This document shows, one piece after another, positions 61,755 through 64,000 of a stretch of 64,000 nt of DNA. A program made the position numbers and the translations under genes. The notes below the pieces were generated by a model that had not been told where the DNA came from, did not search any database, and worked only from the letters and a program-made list of their open reading frames with translations. The stretch covers positions 62,001 through 126,000 of the forward strand of contig NZ_WRPK01000007.1 of NCBI RefSeq assembly GCF_009755815.1, read 5' to 3'. Each line of letters starts with the position of its first letter. The first letter of the stretch is position 1. This DNA is from Flavisphingomonas formosensis (GTDB lineage: Bacteria > Pseudomonadota > Alphaproteobacteria > Sphingomonadales > Sphingomonadaceae).

Positions 61755-63359
61755 TTAGCCGGCCTTGCGGCGCGATGCAAATGCCGCTGCGATCAGCAGG
61801 ACTCCGGCGAAGAGGAAGCAGAGGAGATTGCCGAAACGCGCAAATGGCGTGGGCGCATGCGGCGGCGGCAGATGGGCGTCGATCGCGCCCGCCGTGCGCC
61901 AGGGCAGGCTCTTGAGCAGGCGGCCGTCGCCATCGACCACCGCCGAGATCCCGGTCGGGGTGGAACGGATCACCGGCAGCCCCTCCTCGATCGCGCGCAG
62001 CCGCGCCTGGGCAAGATGTTGCGGCGGGCCCCAGCGGCCGAACCAGGCGTCGTTGGAAGGGTTGAACAGGAAATTGGGCCGGTGCGCGCGGTCCACCACC
62101 TGGCCGGAGAAGATCATCTCATAGCAGATCTGGCCGCCCACTGCGCCGAAGCCCGGCAGCGCCAGGGTGCGCGGGCCGGGGCCGGCGAGGAAATCCATGT
62201 CGCCCGGCGCGAGGCGGGAGAGGCCGAGCGCGGAGAGGATCGGGCGCATCGGCAGATATTCGCCATAGGGCACCAGATGCGCCTTGTCGTAGCGGCCGAC
62301 CAGCCGCTCGTTCGCATCCATCACGAACAGGCTGTTGTGCGCTGCCTGCACCTTACGCTTCCCGGCGTCCGCCCAGACAATCGAGATGCCGCCGGTCAGG
62401 ATCAGGTCGCGCGGGCCGATCAGATGGGCGATCGTGCTGCGCCAGCCCGGCTCGTCCTCCAGATAGGCGGGGATCGCGACCTCGGGCCAGAATACCAGCC
62501 GCGGCTGCGCTCCGGGCGTGCCGCTGAGCCCGGCAAGCGTGTCGAAATTGCGGCTCTCGAAATCCGGGCTCCACTTCTGGTCCTGGCCGATATTGGGCTG
62601 GACGACGCGGATCAGCGGTCCCGCCTGGCCGGGAAGGGGGCCGCGCGTCGCCGCGCCATAGCCGCACGCGACGAGCACCGGCAGAGCGAGCAGCAACGCG
62701 TCGCGCCAGCTGCGGCGCAGCAGTGCCGCCAGCGTGGCGGCAGCGAGGATGACGATCGCGCCGAGGCCGTAGGTCCCGACCAGCTTCGTCAGGCCCGCGG
62801 CCGGCAGCAGCAGCAGGGTGACGCCCAGCGGATTCCAGGCGAAGCCGGTGAACATCGTGGCGCGCAGCCATTCGGTGACGATCCAGCCCGCACCGAAGAC
62901 GAGCGCGAGCGCAACCAGGCCGGCGCGGCGCGCGAGCCAGGCGACGAGCACCGCCAGCGCCGGATAGACGGCGAGATAGAGCGACAGCAGCAGCACAGCC
63001 ACCCAGCCCAGCCAGGCCGGCATCGCCGCCTGATAGGTGAAGGCGGTGGCGATCCAGTTGAGCCCCAGGGTGAAATGGCCGAGGCCGAAACACCAGCCGC
63101 AGAGCAGCGCGCCACGTGCAGTCCGTATCCTCGGAATGACGTGGATCAGCAGGGCGAAGGCGATGAGGGTGATCGGCCACAGGTCGAGCGGCGCGAAACC
63201 GAGCGCGCTCACCAGTCCGAGCAAGAGGGCGATGAGCGGAGTCGGCACGCGCGGGCTATCGCTCAGCCGCGCCGCGGATGCCAGAGGGGAGATTGTTCCG
63301 CCGTCGGATTTTCGTCCGGCATGAGTGTTGGAGCTTCGCGCGTAAATCTGAACCGTCAT
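61755..63359 (-). CDS. lnt: Apolipoprotein N-acyltransferase Lnt
   Basis: A 534-residue membrane enzyme that adds the third acyl chain to lipoproteins. The N-terminal half has about seven membrane segments. The periplasmic nitrilase-like domain holds the catalytic triad: Glu in 'LVFWPEVAIPAYL', Lys in 'GRYDKAHLVPYGEYLP' and Cys in 'VGGQICYEMIFSG'. 'NPSNDAWFGRWGPPQHLAQA' is also conserved. The first 35 residues are not typical, and an internal start near residue 36-40 is possible, though no good ATG is there. It precedes metK on the minus strand. Confidence 0.93.
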   Translation of the reverse strand: MTVQIYARSSNTHAGRKSDGGTISPLASAARLSDSPRVPTPLIALLLGLVSALGFAPLDLWPITLIAFALLIHVIPRIRTARGALLCGWCFGLGHFTLGLNWIATAFTYQAAMPAWLGWVAVLLLSLYLAVYPALAVLVAWLARRAGLVALALVFGAGWIVTEWLRATMFTGFAWNPLGVTLLLLPAAGLTKLVGTYGLGAIVILAAATLAALLRRSWRDALLLALPVLVACGYGAATRGPLPGQAGPLIRVVQPNIGQDQKWSPDFESRNFDTLAGLSGTPGAQPRLVFWPEVAIPAYLEDEPGWRSTIAHLIGPRDLILTGGISIVWADAGKRKVQAAHNSLFVMDANERLVGRYDKAHLVPYGEYLPMRPILSALGLSRLAPGDMDFLAGPGPRTLALPGFGAVGGQICYEMIFSGQVVDRAHRPNFLFNPSNDAWFGRWGPPQHLAQARLRAIEEGLPVIRSTPTGISAVVDGDGRLLKSLPWRTAGAIDAHLPPPHAPTPFARFGNLLCFLFAGVLLIAAAFASRRKAG

Positions 63360-63394
63360 GCCGGAGGGAGAGGGGGAGGTTCGGACTCTTCTTC

Positions 63395-63532
63395 GTCATG
63401 CTGAACTTGTTTCAGCATCCACCGTTCGCCAGGCACCGCCGTCGCCGCTGGGACGATGCCGCAGCGACGGCATTTTCTTTGGAAAAGCCAGTGAAGGCCG
63501 CGCAGCGGATGCTGAAACGAGTTCAGCATGAC
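63395..63532. repeat. Paired palindromic repeat upstream of lnt
   Basis: Two copies of a ~26-base palindromic unit (63395-63424 and 63507-63532) face each other. Each unit folds as TGCTGAA with TTCAGCA around a short loop, and the pair encloses about 82 bp. The gtcatgctgaacttgtttca unit is, in my experience, widespread in sphingomonad intergenic DNA. An open frame that runs through it is made of repeat sequence and is not a gene. Confidence 0.8.
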
Positions 63533-63573
63533 CGAAAAAACATGCCTGTCCGTGGAGCTTTCGCCCTGGATGC

Positions 63574-64000
63574 CTATTGTGCCGCGGTGACGCGCCACAC
63601 GCGGTTGCCCGCATCGTCGGCGACGAGCAACGCGCCCTTCGAATCGATGGCGACGCCCACAGGCCGGCCCTGCGCGTCGCCGTCCTTGTCGAGAAAGCCG
63701 GTGAGGACGTCGATCGGCATGCCGACCGGCTTACCGTTCTTGAAGGGTACGAAGATCACTTTATAGCCGGACGGGGGATTGCGGTTCCACGAGCCGTGCA
63801 AGCCGATGAAGGCGCCCTCGGCGAAACGCGGCGCAAGCTTCTGGCCGGTCGCGAAGCCGAGGCCGAGCGCGGCGGTGTGGGAGCCCAGCCCGTAATCGGG
63901 ACGGTTGACCACCTCGAGCTGGCCGGGTTGCGGATAGGGCGGCCGATGGTCCGGAATGCCGCCCCAATAGGCCCAGGGCCAGCCGTAGAAGCCGCCGAAC
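63574..64000 (-). CDS. Sorbosone-dehydrogenase-like protein, 3' end only
   Basis: The window holds only the C-terminal ~140 residues; the 5' part lies beyond 64000. The visible part reads 'GFYGWPWAYWGGIPDHR', then 'PDYGLGSHTAALGLGF', 'FIGLHGSWNRNPPSGYKV' and 'VAIDSKGALLVADDAGNRVW' before the stop at 63574. These are signatures of PQQ-type beta-propeller sugar dehydrogenases related to L-sorbosone dehydrogenase and YliI/Asd. The likely location is the periplasm, but the signal is not visible. Nothing else of the operon can be seen. Confidence 0.85.
   Translation of the reverse strand, partial: FGGFYGWPWAYWGGIPDHRPPYPQPGQLEVVNRPDYGLGSHTAALGLGFATGQKLAPRFAEGAFIGLHGSWNRNPPSGYKVIFVPFKNGKPVGMPIDVLTGFLDKDGDAQGRPVGVAIDSKGALLVADDAGNRVWRVTAAQ

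Noticed and set aside
63356-63598. An 80-residue minus-strand frame between lnt and the sorbosone dehydrogenase gene
   Set aside because: Most of it is translated repeat sequence (for example 'VMLNSFQHPLR' and 'WMLKQVQHDEE'), seen in many unrelated intergenic places in sphingomonads. It is not a gene.

Overview
The window is a high-GC chromosomal segment of an alphaproteobacterium, almost certainly a sphingomonad (Sphingomonas or a close relative). This rests on gene content and layout: an atpHAGDC F1 cluster with a very short epsilon subunit and no Fo genes, phaR beside PHA genes, a DUF2794 protein, a GFA-like protein, a large TonB-dependent receptor and stand-alone cpaF. It also rests on several families of short palindromic intergenic repeats typical of this group. 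No rRNA, CRISPR array or complete prophage was seen. Apart from the two ends, it reads as ordinary, densely packed core chromosome with a few accessory loci, and no gene-free gap exceeds about 300 bp.

Region 1 (1-3890) is the end of an integrative element. A P4-type tyrosine integrase starts about 160 bp from the 3' end of tRNA-Tyr, with short direct repeats between them. Behind it lie a winged-helix protein, three small unknown genes, a degraded tRNA-Leu-like sequence and two copies of a ~36-bp repeat. The other end of the element is outside the window.

Region 2 (3890-13743) is core: rlmB, a 2Fe-2S ferredoxin, an AlkA-type glycosylase, a membrane PAS-GGDEF protein, the peroxide-defence unit oxyR/ahpC-ahpD, cysE, a DUF2794 gene, and phoR-phoU-phoB without the usual pst transporter genes between them.

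Region 3 (13841-16422) is a tight four-gene operon: a small Tat-leader protein, a PqqD-like protein, an HPr-kinase-related kinase and a nucleotidyltransferase-like protein. It resembles the poorly understood 'HPr-rel-A' arrangement, a possible peptide-modification system with no known product.

Region 4 (16487-31472) holds gph, glmU, an SDR, a Mop-like protein, glmS, a phosphoribosyltransferase, a frameshifted GIY-YIG nuclease gene bracketed by 34-bp inverted repeats, a GFA-like gene, an MHS-type transporter, alr-mlaE-mlaF, the PHA genes phaA, phaC-like and phaR, and an exported methyltransferase-fold protein.

Region 5 (31522-44631) holds cpaF, the F1 ATP synthase operon, ada, priA, a two-winged-helix protein, a small exported protein and an MscS channel.

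Region 6 (44708-57140) is catabolic. It has a D-aminoacylase-like amidohydrolase with a divergent TetR gene; a TonB receptor divergent from a fused cyanophycinase/isoaspartyl-peptidase gene that is followed by an AsnC/Lrp regulator; ethanolamine ammonia-lyase eutBC; a CcdC-like membrane protein; and a MerA/Lpd-like flavoprotein with a DUF4126 gene.

Region 7 (57209-64000) holds trmB, two exported unknown proteins (one apparently frameshifted), a small secreted three-repeat protein, metK with a candidate operator, lnt, another inverted repeat pair, and the 3' end of a sorbosone-dehydrogenase-like gene cut by the window edge.
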